Shown piece after piece: positions 1-4,928 of a stretch of 5,860 nt of DNA (positions are counted from its first letter, which is position 1; every line of letters begins with the position of its first letter). This stretch comes from JACVRM01 sp046262315. Its GTDB lineage: Bacteria; Actinomycetota; Thermoleophilia; Gaiellales; Gaiellaceae. Position numbers and translations under genes: made by a program. Below the pieces are notes generated by a model, which was not told the origin of the DNA, made no database searches, and saw only the letters and a program-made list of their open reading frames with translations. The stretch is taken from the NCBI GenBank assembly GCA_046262315.1, contig JBHEMZ010000058.1:1-5860 (forward strand), written 5' to 3'.

Positions 1-108
1 TGGAACGAGATCGCCGAGCCGTTCGACTGGCGCTTCACCCGCGACGACCTCGCCGCCCTGCTCGCGCGCATCGCAGCGCACAAGCCTCAGCTCCAGCTGG
101 CCGCGTGA
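1..108 (+). CDS. IS630-family transposase, C-terminal fragment (5' part outside window)
   Basis: The frame is open from the first base and ends at TGA 106-108, giving the last 35 residues of a protein. The segment WNEIAEPFDWRFTRDDLAAL matches the usual end of IS630-type DDE transposases, where an aromatic residue plus Asn is followed by a Pro-Phe-x-Trp core and a helical tail. The DDE catalytic residues would lie upstream, outside the window, so intactness cannot be judged. It is followed after about 20 bases by a likely element tip. The right-edge transposase (5721-5860) has an equivalent tail (YNDRAQPFVWTKPAGD) but differs clearly in sequence, so the two are separate elements of one family. 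The family call rests on the tail motif alone. Confidence 0.75.
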   Translation, partial: WNEIAEPFDWRFTRDDLAALLARIAAHKPQLQLAA

Positions 109-139
109 CGGTGAGCGAACTTACGGCCGGGAGCACTTA
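109..139 (+). mobile_element. Probable right terminal region of the IS630-type element
   Basis: These bases follow the transposase stop. Read inward on the minus strand the tip is TAAGTGCTCCCGG, and the second IS630 element reads inward from 5722 as TAGTGCTCC. The shared AGTGCTCC (complement of 130-137 here, 5723-5730 there) with an adjacent TA fits IS630 elements, which insert at TA dinucleotides. The other end of this element is outside the window, so the exact boundary and a TA duplication cannot be confirmed. Confidence 0.5.
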
Positions 140-240
140 GGGATGGTCGTTGTCGCGGGCGGCATGGAAGGCCGCGTGTTGCACGAGCGCGCGGCGGGCG
201 AGGGTCGGTCCCCGAGCGGAGACTGACTCGTCCGAGCGCA
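137..240 (-). pseudogene. Possible IS110-like transposase C-terminal remnant
   Basis: The minus strand encodes SVSARGPTLARRALVQHAAF followed by a short basic/acidic tail, ending at a TAA (complement of 137-139) that sits exactly at the IS630 tip. The Gly-Pro-x-Leu...Arg-Arg-Ala-Leu-Val-Gln pattern resembles the C-terminal helix of IS110/IS116-type transposases. No other part of such a protein is recognisable upstream, where the frame runs into palindromes and repeat copy 1. I infer an old fragment, possibly truncated by the IS630 insertion. It could equally be chance coding in high-GC DNA. Confidence 0.3.
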
Positions 241-286
241 ACCTCCGCCGCGCATCCGAGCAATTGTGCGCCGGGCCCGCCGTGAC

Positions 287-314
287 GGGACAGTCCCCGG
301 CCCGGGACAGTCCC
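287..314. repeat. Twin palindromes GGGACAGTCCC, 17 bases apart
   Basis: GGGACAGTCCC occurs at 287-297 and again at 304-314. Each is a perfect inverted repeat of five bases around a central A, and they are joined by the GC-only hexamer CGGCCC. The same-side spacing of 17 bases is between one and two helical turns. The pair could be a binding site or simply a dispersed repeat; no other copies occur in the window. Confidence 0.6.
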
Positions 315-324
315 TGCACCATCC

Positions 325-438
325 TCGGCGGAGGCGAGCTTGCCTCGCCGCAGCCACACCGCGCGAAGGCGCGTCTGACTTCCCCCCATCCGCCGCAAGT
401 CGTCATGGCGCGCGCAGCGCGCCGCACTTGCGGCGGGG
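325..438. repeat. Three-hairpin intergenic repeat, copy 1
   Basis: Hairpin 1 pairs GGCGAG 333-338 with CTCGCC 344-349. Hairpin 2 is CGCGC-GAAG-GCGCG just after the constant CAGCCAC linker. Hairpin 3 has an outer 11-bp stem (390-400 with 426-436), an asymmetric CGTCAT bulge on the left side, and an inner 7-bp stem GGCGCGC 407-413 with GCGCGCC 417-423 closed by GCA. Positions 346-384 are identical to 3626-3664 in copy 2 (39 bases). The right arm ends six bases before the -10 hexamer of the downstream gene, so this copy covers where a -35 box would sit. Confidence 0.9.
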
Positions 439-443
439 CGGAC

Positions 444-449
444 TAGAGT
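444..449 (+). promoter_or_regulatory. -10 hexamer TAGAGT for a leaderless transcript
   Basis: TAGAGT fits the actinobacterial -10 pattern TAnnnT. It ends six bases before the GTG at 456, which places the transcription start at the start codon. The eight bases ACTAGAGT and the six-base spacing recur exactly before the fusion gene at 1786. No convincing -35 box is seen, and repeat copy 1 occupies that region. Confidence 0.6.
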
Positions 450-455
450 CGGGCC

Positions 456-1328
456 GTGGAGCCGCTCGACTTCCTGTGGATCATCCTGATCCTGCTCGCG
501 CTCCAGCCGTCTGTGCAGCGGCTGCTGACCGTCTCGCGGCGGCGGCGGGCGCTGGGGCGGCTGGCGGCGAAGCGTGGCGCGACCGTCGTCACCCTCATCC
601 ACCGGCAGGAGACGATCTCGCTCCTCGGCGTGCCGCTGATGCGCCACATCGACGTGGACGACGCGGAATCGGTACTCCAGGCGATCCGCGAGACGCCTTC
701 CGGCCGGCCGATCGAGCTGATCCTCCACACCCCGGGCGGCCTCGTCGTAGCGGCGAGCCAGATCGCACAGGCGCTGACCGACCACGACGGCCGAGTGACC
801 GTCGTCGTTCCGCACTTCGCCATGTCGGGAGGAACGCTCGTGGCGCTCGCAGCCGACGAGATCGTGCTCGACGCGCACGCGGCACTCGGCCCGATCGACC
901 CGCAGCTCGGCGCGTTCCCGGCTGCCTCCATCCTCGCCGCCGTCGACCGGCCCGGCCCGCACGCGGACGAGATGCTGATCCTCGCGGACATCTCCCGCAA
1001 ATCGATCCACCAGGTGCGGGCTCTGGCCACGCGGCTGCTCGAGCGCCACCTGCCGGCCGAGCGGGCGCGCGACGTCGCCCAGATCCTGTCGGACGGCCGC
1101 TGGACGCACGACCATCCGCTGCTCGCTCGCGAGCTGGAACCGCTCGGGCTGCCGATCCGCGTCGGCGTCCCGCCCGAGGAGCGCGAGCTCTTGCGCCTCT
1201 ACCCGCAGCCGCGCGGACGCCAGTCGGCGGTCGACTACTTCCCGGGCCGCCCCGCTCCGCCCGGCATGCCGCCGCGCCGAGAGCTGCCGCGCCCGCGCCG
1301 CGAGCTGCCGAAACGCTCCTCAAAATGA
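456..1328 (+). CDS. Membrane-anchored SppA/ClpP-fold serine protease (serine dehydrogenase proteinase family)
   Basis: This 290-residue protein opens with one hydrophobic segment (about residues 5-18) followed by a basic stretch (RRRR at 28-31), so it is probably anchored in the membrane with the catalytic domain cytoplasmic. The domain at about residues 40-240 matches the serine dehydrogenase proteinase family (PF01972) of the ClpP/crotonase fold. HTPGG at 91-95 fits the oxyanion-hole strand, AMSGGT at 122-127 carries the likely nucleophile Ser124, and LGPIDPQLG at 144-152 is a family signature. Lys182 could be an SppA-like general base, but that is inferred. The last 40 residues are Pro/Arg-rich and probably disordered. 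Substrate and physiological role are unknown; the family name comes from an archaeal activity. The GTG start is chosen because it places the membrane segment at the N-terminus and is preceded by a -10 at leaderless distance. It is monocistronic, with a strong hairpin right after the stop. Confidence 0.85.
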   Translation: MEPLDFLWIILILLALQPSVQRLLTVSRRRRALGRLAAKRGATVVTLIHRQETISLLGVPLMRHIDVDDAESVLQAIRETPSGRPIELILHTPGGLVVAASQIAQALTDHDGRVTVVVPHFAMSGGTLVALAADEIVLDAHAALGPIDPQLGAFPAASILAAVDRPGPHADEMLILADISRKSIHQVRALATRLLERHLPAERARDVAQILSDGRWTHDHPLLARELEPLGLPIRVGVPPEERELLRLYPQPRGRQSAVDYFPGRPAPPGMPPRRELPRPRRELPKRSSK

Positions 1329-1331
1329 CGA

Positions 1332-1353
1332 AGCGGCGGGTTGCCCCGCCGCT
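1332..1353 (+). terminator. GC-rich hairpin after the protease gene, likely terminator without a U-tract
   Basis: A perfect 9-bp stem (AGCGGCGGG 1332-1340 with CCCGCCGCT 1345-1353) closes on a TTGC loop, starting four bases after the TGA at 1326-1328. No run of T follows. Actinobacterial intrinsic terminators often lack a U-tract, so a termination or 3'-end-protecting role is plausible. Confidence 0.5.
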
Positions 1354-1465
1354 CCGCTCCCAGCCGTGGCTGTTTGCCGTCAGTCCCACAGCGCAGGAGT
1401 CCCGTCACCCCTATCGGCGACCACCTCCCACGACTTGAGGGATCGGCACTCGCCCCGAATGTGCC

Positions 1466-1492
1466 AAGCGGGGCCCGCCCCAGGCCCCGCTT
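1466..1492. repeat. Perfect 10-bp inverted repeat (hairpin)
   Basis: AAGCGGGGCC (1466-1475) pairs without mismatch with GGCCCCGCTT (1483-1492) across a seven-base loop. It directly abuts a smaller 5-bp hairpin at 1445-1465. It may be a second terminator for the upstream gene, since CAGCTCTT follows, or part of a structured RNA. Confidence 0.6.
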
Positions 1493-1523
1493 CAGCTCTT
1501 CGACATTCCAAGTCTCTCCGGGC

Positions 1524-1585
1524 GGCCCCCGCCGCATCGGGGCCACCCGCCTTGTCTTTCGCCCTGCCCCCGCCGCATCGGGGCA
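1524..1585. repeat. Two direct copies of a small hairpin, 41 bases apart
   Basis: The 19-base core GCCCCCGCCGCATCGGGGC occurs at 1525-1543 and 1566-1584. Each forms a 6-bp stem around an identical nine-base loop CGCCGCATC. The stem-closing pair is G-C in the first (1524/1544) and T-A in the second (1565/1585), so the outermost pair changed on both sides while pairing was kept. Confidence 0.65.
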
Positions 1586-1711
1586 GTGCTTACATGTCCG
1601 ATCATCACCGGCGAGGGTCACTTGACCAATCCCCCTTCTGGGGTTGACCCCGCTACTTCACCGAATCCCCCCGATCGAGGGAGTGCAAAGAGTCAGAGAT
1701 GCCCCGCTTTG

Positions 1712-1774
1712 AGTGCCCCTAGCCTCGCTTGCCTTCCACCGCTGGAAGCGGGGAGGATCGCCTGAAGGGGCACT
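1712..1774. promoter_or_regulatory. Inverted repeat overlapping the -10 of the fusion gene
   Basis: AGTGCCCCT (1712-1720) is the perfect complement of AGGGGCACT (1766-1774). The right half ends on the first base of the -10 hexamer TAGAGT. A 6-bp hairpin (CTTCCA 1733-1738 with TGGAAG 1743-1748) is nested inside, flanked by CCTC/GAGG. If transcription begins at the GTG, this lies upstream of the mRNA and would act as DNA, for example as an operator whose occupancy blocks the promoter. No regulator is encoded in the window. Confidence 0.45.
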
Positions 1775-1779
1775 AGAGT
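1774..1779 (+). promoter_or_regulatory. -10 hexamer TAGAGT for a leaderless transcript
   Basis: TAGAGT ends six bases before the GTG at 1786, the same motif (ACTAGAGT) and spacing as at 444-449. No purine-rich ribosome-binding site lies in the six intervening bases (GACTGC). No clear -35 box is seen. Confidence 0.6.
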
Positions 1780-1785
1780 GACTGC

Positions 1786-3591
1786 GTGAGCGAGCGCTTC
1801 CTCACGCGACTTCGCGAAGGCCCCGTGATTGTGGCCGACGGGGGCATGGGCGCCCTCGTCTCGAGCGCGGTTTCGCGCCTCCGCTGCCCGGAGGAGGCGA
1901 ACCTGCGCGCGCCCGACGCGGTCGTCTCGCTGCACGTCAGCTTCATCAACGCGGGCGCAGAGCTGATCGAGACGAATACGTTCGGGGCCAACCGTCGCAA
2001 GCTCGCCGGGCACTTCCTCGAGGACGATCTCGAGCGCATCAACTCGACGGCTGTGAAGCTAGCCCGCGACGCACGCGAGGTGACGGGCCGCGACGTGTTC
2101 ATCGCGGGCTCGATCGGGCCGCTCGGAGAGCAGGCGAGCTCGCGCGTCCGCCGTGAGCTGTTCGCCGAGCAGGCCGGCGTGCTCGAGGGCCGCGGCGCCG
2201 ACCTGTTCATGCTCGAGACGTTCTACGACCTCGAGGAGCTCGTGGATGCGGTCGAGGCCGTGCGCGGCCATTCGAGCCTGCCGATCGTCGCACTCCTGAC
2301 CTTCGACGAACGCGCCGAGACGCTGGCCGGCGTGACGGCGCACGAGGCGGCCGCGCGACTGGCCGACCTCGATGTCGCCGCTGTCGGCGCCAATCACGGA
2401 GCCGGGCTGCTGGCGGCGCTGGCTGCGCTCGAGGAGATGCGCTCCGACGGAAGACCCCTCGCCGCGCTGCCGAACATCGGCCTCGCGAGCCTGGCCGGCG
2501 GCCGCGTCATCTATCCCCACGCCAATCCGGAGTACTTCGCGGAGTTCGCCGCCCACGCACGCGATCTCGGCGCTCGCATCATCGGCGGCTGTTGCGGGAC
2601 GACGCCGGCGGAGATCTCCGCCATCCGGGCCGCCGTCGCCGAGGAGCGCAAGCCGCGCGCACCGCTCGTGTTCGACGAGCGCGAGCTCATCGTCTCGCTC
2701 GGCGCCGTAGAGCGAGAAACGGAGCTCGCCCGTGCCCTGCGCGCCGGCGAGTGGGTGGTCTCGGCCCAGCTCGACCCTCCGCTCGGCGCCAACCTGGCGG
2801 GTCTGCTCGACACGTCGCAGGCTCTGAAGGACTCGGGCCTCGTCGACTTCGTGGATCTGAACGACAACGCGGGGGCGCGAGCCGGGATGAGCGCAGTGAT
2901 CGCGTCGGCAGCGATTCAGCGCACGTGCGGCATCGAGACGATCCCGCACCTCACGACCCGCGACGCGACCATCATGGGGCTCGAGTCGGCGCTCTTCGGC
3001 TCGCACGCCGAGGACGTCCGTAACGTGCTCGCCGTCACCGGCGACCCTCCGGAGGTGGGCGACTACCCCGGCTCGAACGGCGTGTACGAGATCGATTCGA
3101 TCGGGCTCACGGAGCTGATGGCGCGGCTGAACCGCGGCGAGGACTACAACGGGCGGCCGATCGATGCGCCCACGTCCTTCTACATCGGCGTGGCCGTCAA
3201 CCCGTCGGCCGACGACCTGGAACTGGAGCTCGAGCGGTTCGAGCGCAAGGTGGAGGCGGGCGCGCAGTTCGCGATGACACAGCTCGTGTTCGACCTCGCG
3301 TACCTCGACCGCTTCCTCGAGCGGATCGGCGGCAAGTCGCCGATCCCGCTGCTGCTAGGCGTCTGCCCCCTCTGGAGCTACCGGCTGGCGCTCCGCTTCC
3401 ACAACGAGCTTCCGGGGATCGTGGTGCCGGACGAGCTTCAGGACGCGCTGCGAGACGCCGGCGCAGGGGCGGCCGACGTCGGCATGGCGCATGCGAAACA
3501 GGTGCTGGCGGAAGCACGAGATCGAGTGGACGGGGTGTATGTGGTCGTCCCGTTCCGGCAACCGCTGCGCGTGCTCGAGCTCTTGACCTAG
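1786..3591 (+). CDS. Bifunctional homocysteine S-methyltransferase / 5,10-methylenetetrahydrofolate reductase
   Basis: This 601-residue fusion has the YitJ-type architecture (B. subtilis YitJ is about 612 residues). Residues about 5-290 form the homocysteine methyltransferase barrel (PF02574): DGGMG at 18-22, ETNTFGAN at 62-69 and GGCCGT at 267-272, with Cys269 and Cys270 as zinc ligands. Residues about 315-600 form the MTHFR (MetF) barrel (PF02219): DPP at 330-332, PHLTTRD at 387-393 and TGDPP at 419-423. The expected role is making 5-methyl-THF and methylating homocysteine to methionine in the cytoplasm; which methyl donor the first domain uses is not settled by sequence. Two oddities: the first zinc Cys (GANC in relatives) is His204 in GANHGAG, and the MetF catalytic Glu (E. 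coli Glu28) aligns with Gln328 in SAQLDPP. The flanking motifs are intact and there is no frameshift. The GTG start fits the domain start and leaderless spacing. Confidence 0.92.
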   Translation: MSERFLTRLREGPVIVADGGMGALVSSAVSRLRCPEEANLRAPDAVVSLHVSFINAGAELIETNTFGANRRKLAGHFLEDDLERINSTAVKLARDAREVTGRDVFIAGSIGPLGEQASSRVRRELFAEQAGVLEGRGADLFMLETFYDLEELVDAVEAVRGHSSLPIVALLTFDERAETLAGVTAHEAAARLADLDVAAVGANHGAGLLAALAALEEMRSDGRPLAALPNIGLASLAGGRVIYPHANPEYFAEFAAHARDLGARIIGGCCGTTPAEISAIRAAVAEERKPRAPLVFDERELIVSLGAVERETELARALRAGEWVVSAQLDPPLGANLAGLLDTSQALKDSGLVDFVDLNDNAGARAGMSAVIASAAIQRTCGIETIPHLTTRDATIMGLESALFGSHAEDVRNVLAVTGDPPEVGDYPGSNGVYEIDSIGLTELMARLNRGEDYNGRPIDAPTSFYIGVAVNPSADDLELELERFERKVEAGAQFAMTQLVFDLAYLDRFLERIGGKSPIPLLLGVCPLWSYRLALRFHNELPGIVVPDELQDALRDAGAGAADVGMAHAKQVLAEARDRVDGVYVVVPFRQPLRVLELLT

Positions 3592-3604
3592 GAAGAGTCC
3601 TTCA

Positions 3605-3717
3605 TCGGCGGAGGCGGGGGTTCCCCGCCGCAGCCACACCGCGCGAAGGCGCGTCTGACTTCCCGCCACCCGTCGCAAGTCGTCATGGCCTGCGGCAGCA
3701 GGCCGGACTTGCGGCGG
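3605..3717. repeat. Three-hairpin intergenic repeat, copy 2 (between convergent genes)
   Basis: Hairpin 1 is GGCGGGG 3613-3619 with CCCCGCC 3623-3629. Hairpin 2 is CGCGC-GAAG-GCGCG. Hairpin 3 has a 12-bp outer stem (3670-3681 with 3706-3717, one T-G wobble) and an inner stem GGCCTGC 3687-3693 with GCAGGCC 3698-3704 closed by GGCA. Against copy 1 the inner stem has changed at two adjacent pairs (G-C to C-G, C-G to T-A) with pairing kept. It begins 14 bases after the fusion gene's stop, and its right arm ends two bases before the stop codon of the MarP-like gene, so it could act as a shared bidirectional terminator. Confidence 0.9.
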
Positions 3718-3719
3718 CT

Positions 3720-4856
3720 CTATGGCGCGCACTCCCCGGTCGATACCTCCCCGCGGGCGCGGTCGAGCGCTCGGCGAACGATGTCTGTCGGGACGCCGCA
3801 GCCCGCCTCGCCGCCGAGGCGTGACGCGAAGACCGTTGTCTCCACCGCGCCGCGAGCGTTGACGGCCGGGCCTCCCGAGTTCCCATGCTGGATGCTGGCG
3901 CGGAATGCCGTGACCGAGCGCAGCACGGGGCCGTCGCCGTACGCGTCTTCGCCGAGGATCGCAACGGTCCGGCCGATCCGGCCAGGGCGGGCATCGAACG
4001 GGCCGTTGTCCGGATAGCCGAGCACCGCAACGGCGTCCCCGATCTTGCCGCGGGCGAGCGGCAGGGGACGTGCCGCGAGCCCTTCGACGCGCAGGATCGC
4101 GACGTCGTTCCGCACGTCGAAGGAGACGGCGTGCGCGTCGAGCTCGAACGCGGGGTCGAGGGTGACCACCGTCGTGTCGTCCTGCCCGGCGACGACGTGC
4201 GCCGCCGTCACGACCAGTCCAGGACCCGCCACCCAGCCGCTGCCCGCAACCCCGAGCCCGCAGGCCGTGCCGAGCACTCGTACCACGCTCGGGGCCGCCT
4301 CGCGGACGCCCGCGCGGCGGAGCACCCGCGGGTCAGGCGGCTCGACGAGCACGGCGGGACCGGTCAACGCGGGAGATGGGTCGACGCGACGGAGCGGGCG
4401 CAGGACCCTGCGCGGCGGCACGAGCTCGTTGAGGCGCTGGAGCACGATCGATCGCTGAGCCGCCTGGCGCCAGCTCGTCTGACCGGGAACCTGGAGCGCC
4501 ACCGCTCCGAGCACCCAGACGAGCGCGAGTCCCGTGGCCGCACCCAGCAGCAGTCCGCCGGCGGAATCCAGCGTGCGCAGGGCGCGTGCCGGCAGCGCCC
4601 CGCGTAGCGCGCCGCCCGTCAGCGCGCCGACTCCCTCGAGCAGGAACGCGAGCGTTACGGCGCCGGCCAACGCGATCAGCGGCGTGTAAGGCGACGCATC
4701 CGCGGCCGGGAGCAGGTGCGGCGCGAGGCGACCCCCGAGCAGCGCGCCGAGCGCGACACCGGCGAGCGACAGGCCGCTGACGAGCAGCCCGCGCCGCAGG
4801 CCAACGAGGCCTGCGCCCGCGGCGAACGCCACAGCCGTCCAGTCGAGCGCCGTCAC
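3720..4856 (-). CDS. marP: MarP-like membrane serine protease (CvpA-type membrane domain plus trypsin fold)
   Basis: The 378-residue length and layout match Mycobacterium tuberculosis MarP (Rv3671c, about 397 residues), an acid-resistance protease of the inner membrane with its catalytic domain outside. Residues about 5-122 hold four hydrophobic segments (roughly 7-24, 26-45, 57-76 and 98-122) resembling CvpA/colicin V production proteins. After a linker comes a chymotrypsin-fold protease at about 185-370: His220 in VTAAHVVAG, Asp251 in RNDVAIL and Ser327 in GNSGGP form the triad. Cys199 (GTACGLG) and Cys376, two residues from the C-terminus, lie where MarP has its disulfide; Cys353 is a third Cys. 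There is no PDZ domain, which argues against HtrA/DegP. The GTG start gives the full first membrane segment and has a -10-like hexamer at leaderless distance. It converges with the fusion gene over repeat copy 2 and diverges from the flavoprotein gene. Confidence 0.88.
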   Translation of the reverse strand: MTALDWTAVAFAAGAGLVGLRRGLLVSGLSLAGVALGALLGGRLAPHLLPAADASPYTPLIALAGAVTLAFLLEGVGALTGGALRGALPARALRTLDSAGGLLLGAATGLALVWVLGAVALQVPGQTSWRQAAQRSIVLQRLNELVPPRRVLRPLRRVDPSPALTGPAVLVEPPDPRVLRRAGVREAAPSVVRVLGTACGLGVAGSGWVAGPGLVVTAAHVVAGQDDTTVVTLDPAFELDAHAVSFDVRNDVAILRVEGLAARPLPLARGKIGDAVAVLGYPDNGPFDARPGRIGRTVAILGEDAYGDGPVLRSVTAFRASIQHGNSGGPAVNARGAVETTVFASRLGGEAGCGVPTDIVRRALDRARGEVSTGECAP

Positions 4857-4862
4857 GACCCC

Positions 4863-4868
4863 ACTATG
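4863..4868 (-). promoter_or_regulatory. -10-like hexamer CATAGT for the MarP-like gene
   Basis: Read on the minus strand, CATAGT is followed by GGGGTC and then the GTG start (4856-4854). The six-base gap equals that of the two plus-strand genes. One base departs from TAnnnT (C for T at position 1). The intervening G-run is too close to the start to be a good ribosome-binding site. Confidence 0.45.
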
Positions 4869-4916
4869 CAGGCACTCTCTCCCCGAACAGGAGCTGTCCC
4901 ACCAGCAGCGCTATGC

Positions 4917-4922
4917 GATCAT
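4917..4922 (+). promoter_or_regulatory. Weak -10-like hexamer GATCAT for the flavoprotein gene
   Basis: GATCAT keeps A at position 2 and T at position 6 of the pattern and sits six bases before the GTG at 4929. On its own it would not be called; the support is the shared spacing with the other three genes and the lack of any ribosome-binding site. TATGCG at 4912-4917 is an alternative that would give a leader of a few bases. Confidence 0.3.
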
Positions 4923-4928
4923 CGTCAC

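Larger units (their letters stand above)
109..455. other. Non-coding stretch between IS630 element and protease gene
   Basis: This interval holds, in order, the IS630 tip, the possible IS110-like remnant, two GGGACAGTCCC palindromes, repeat copy 1 and the predicted leaderless promoter of the downstream gene. Open frames crossing it on both strands lack recognisable domains and run through the repeat. I see no intact gene or RNA gene here. Confidence 0.7.
1329..1785. other. 457-base palindrome-rich intergenic region
   Basis: No recognisable protein gene, tRNA or known riboswitch consensus was found. Palindromes follow one another on the plus strand: 1332-1353; 1445-1465 (GGCAC/GTGCC); 1466-1492; 1524-1544; 1565-1585; 1616-1627 (GGTCA/TGACC); 1640-1651 (GGGGT/ACCCC); and the long dyad 1712-1774. 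The minus-strand open frame through 1235-1621 overlaps the protease gene and has no domain I recognise. Homologous fusion genes in Bacillus carry a SAM-I riboswitch, but its conserved elements are not evident here. Confidence 0.6.

Noticed and set aside
87..1115. Minus-strand open frame of 342 codons opposite the protease gene
   Set aside because: The composition is typical of antisense frames in high-GC genes (Arg, Asp, Gly-rich). It overlaps a gene with clear catalytic motifs and crosses repeats and the IS end.
266..1438. Long plus-strand open frame of 390 codons
   Set aside because: It is a frame-shifted shadow of the protease gene. Its product is an Arg/Ala/Pro-rich low-complexity string with no motif, running through repeat copy 1.
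1235..1621. Minus-strand frame across the protease 3' end and the spacer
   Set aside because: It has no recognisable domain and is largely made of palindromic sequence. Part of it resembles the kind of spurious protein annotated over intergenic repeats.
1329..1785. SAM, SAH or cobalamin riboswitch upstream of the methionine-related gene
   Set aside because: None of the conserved blocks of these riboswitches could be found, and the promoter appears to fire at the start codon itself.
2059..3006. Minus-strand open frame of 315 codons opposite the fusion gene
   Set aside because: It lies wholly inside a gene with unmistakable methyltransferase and reductase motifs and has no domain of its own.
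3720..4856. HtrA/DegP-type protease for the minus-strand gene
   Set aside because: There is no PDZ domain after the protease domain, and the N-terminus has several CvpA-like membrane segments, which fits MarP better.
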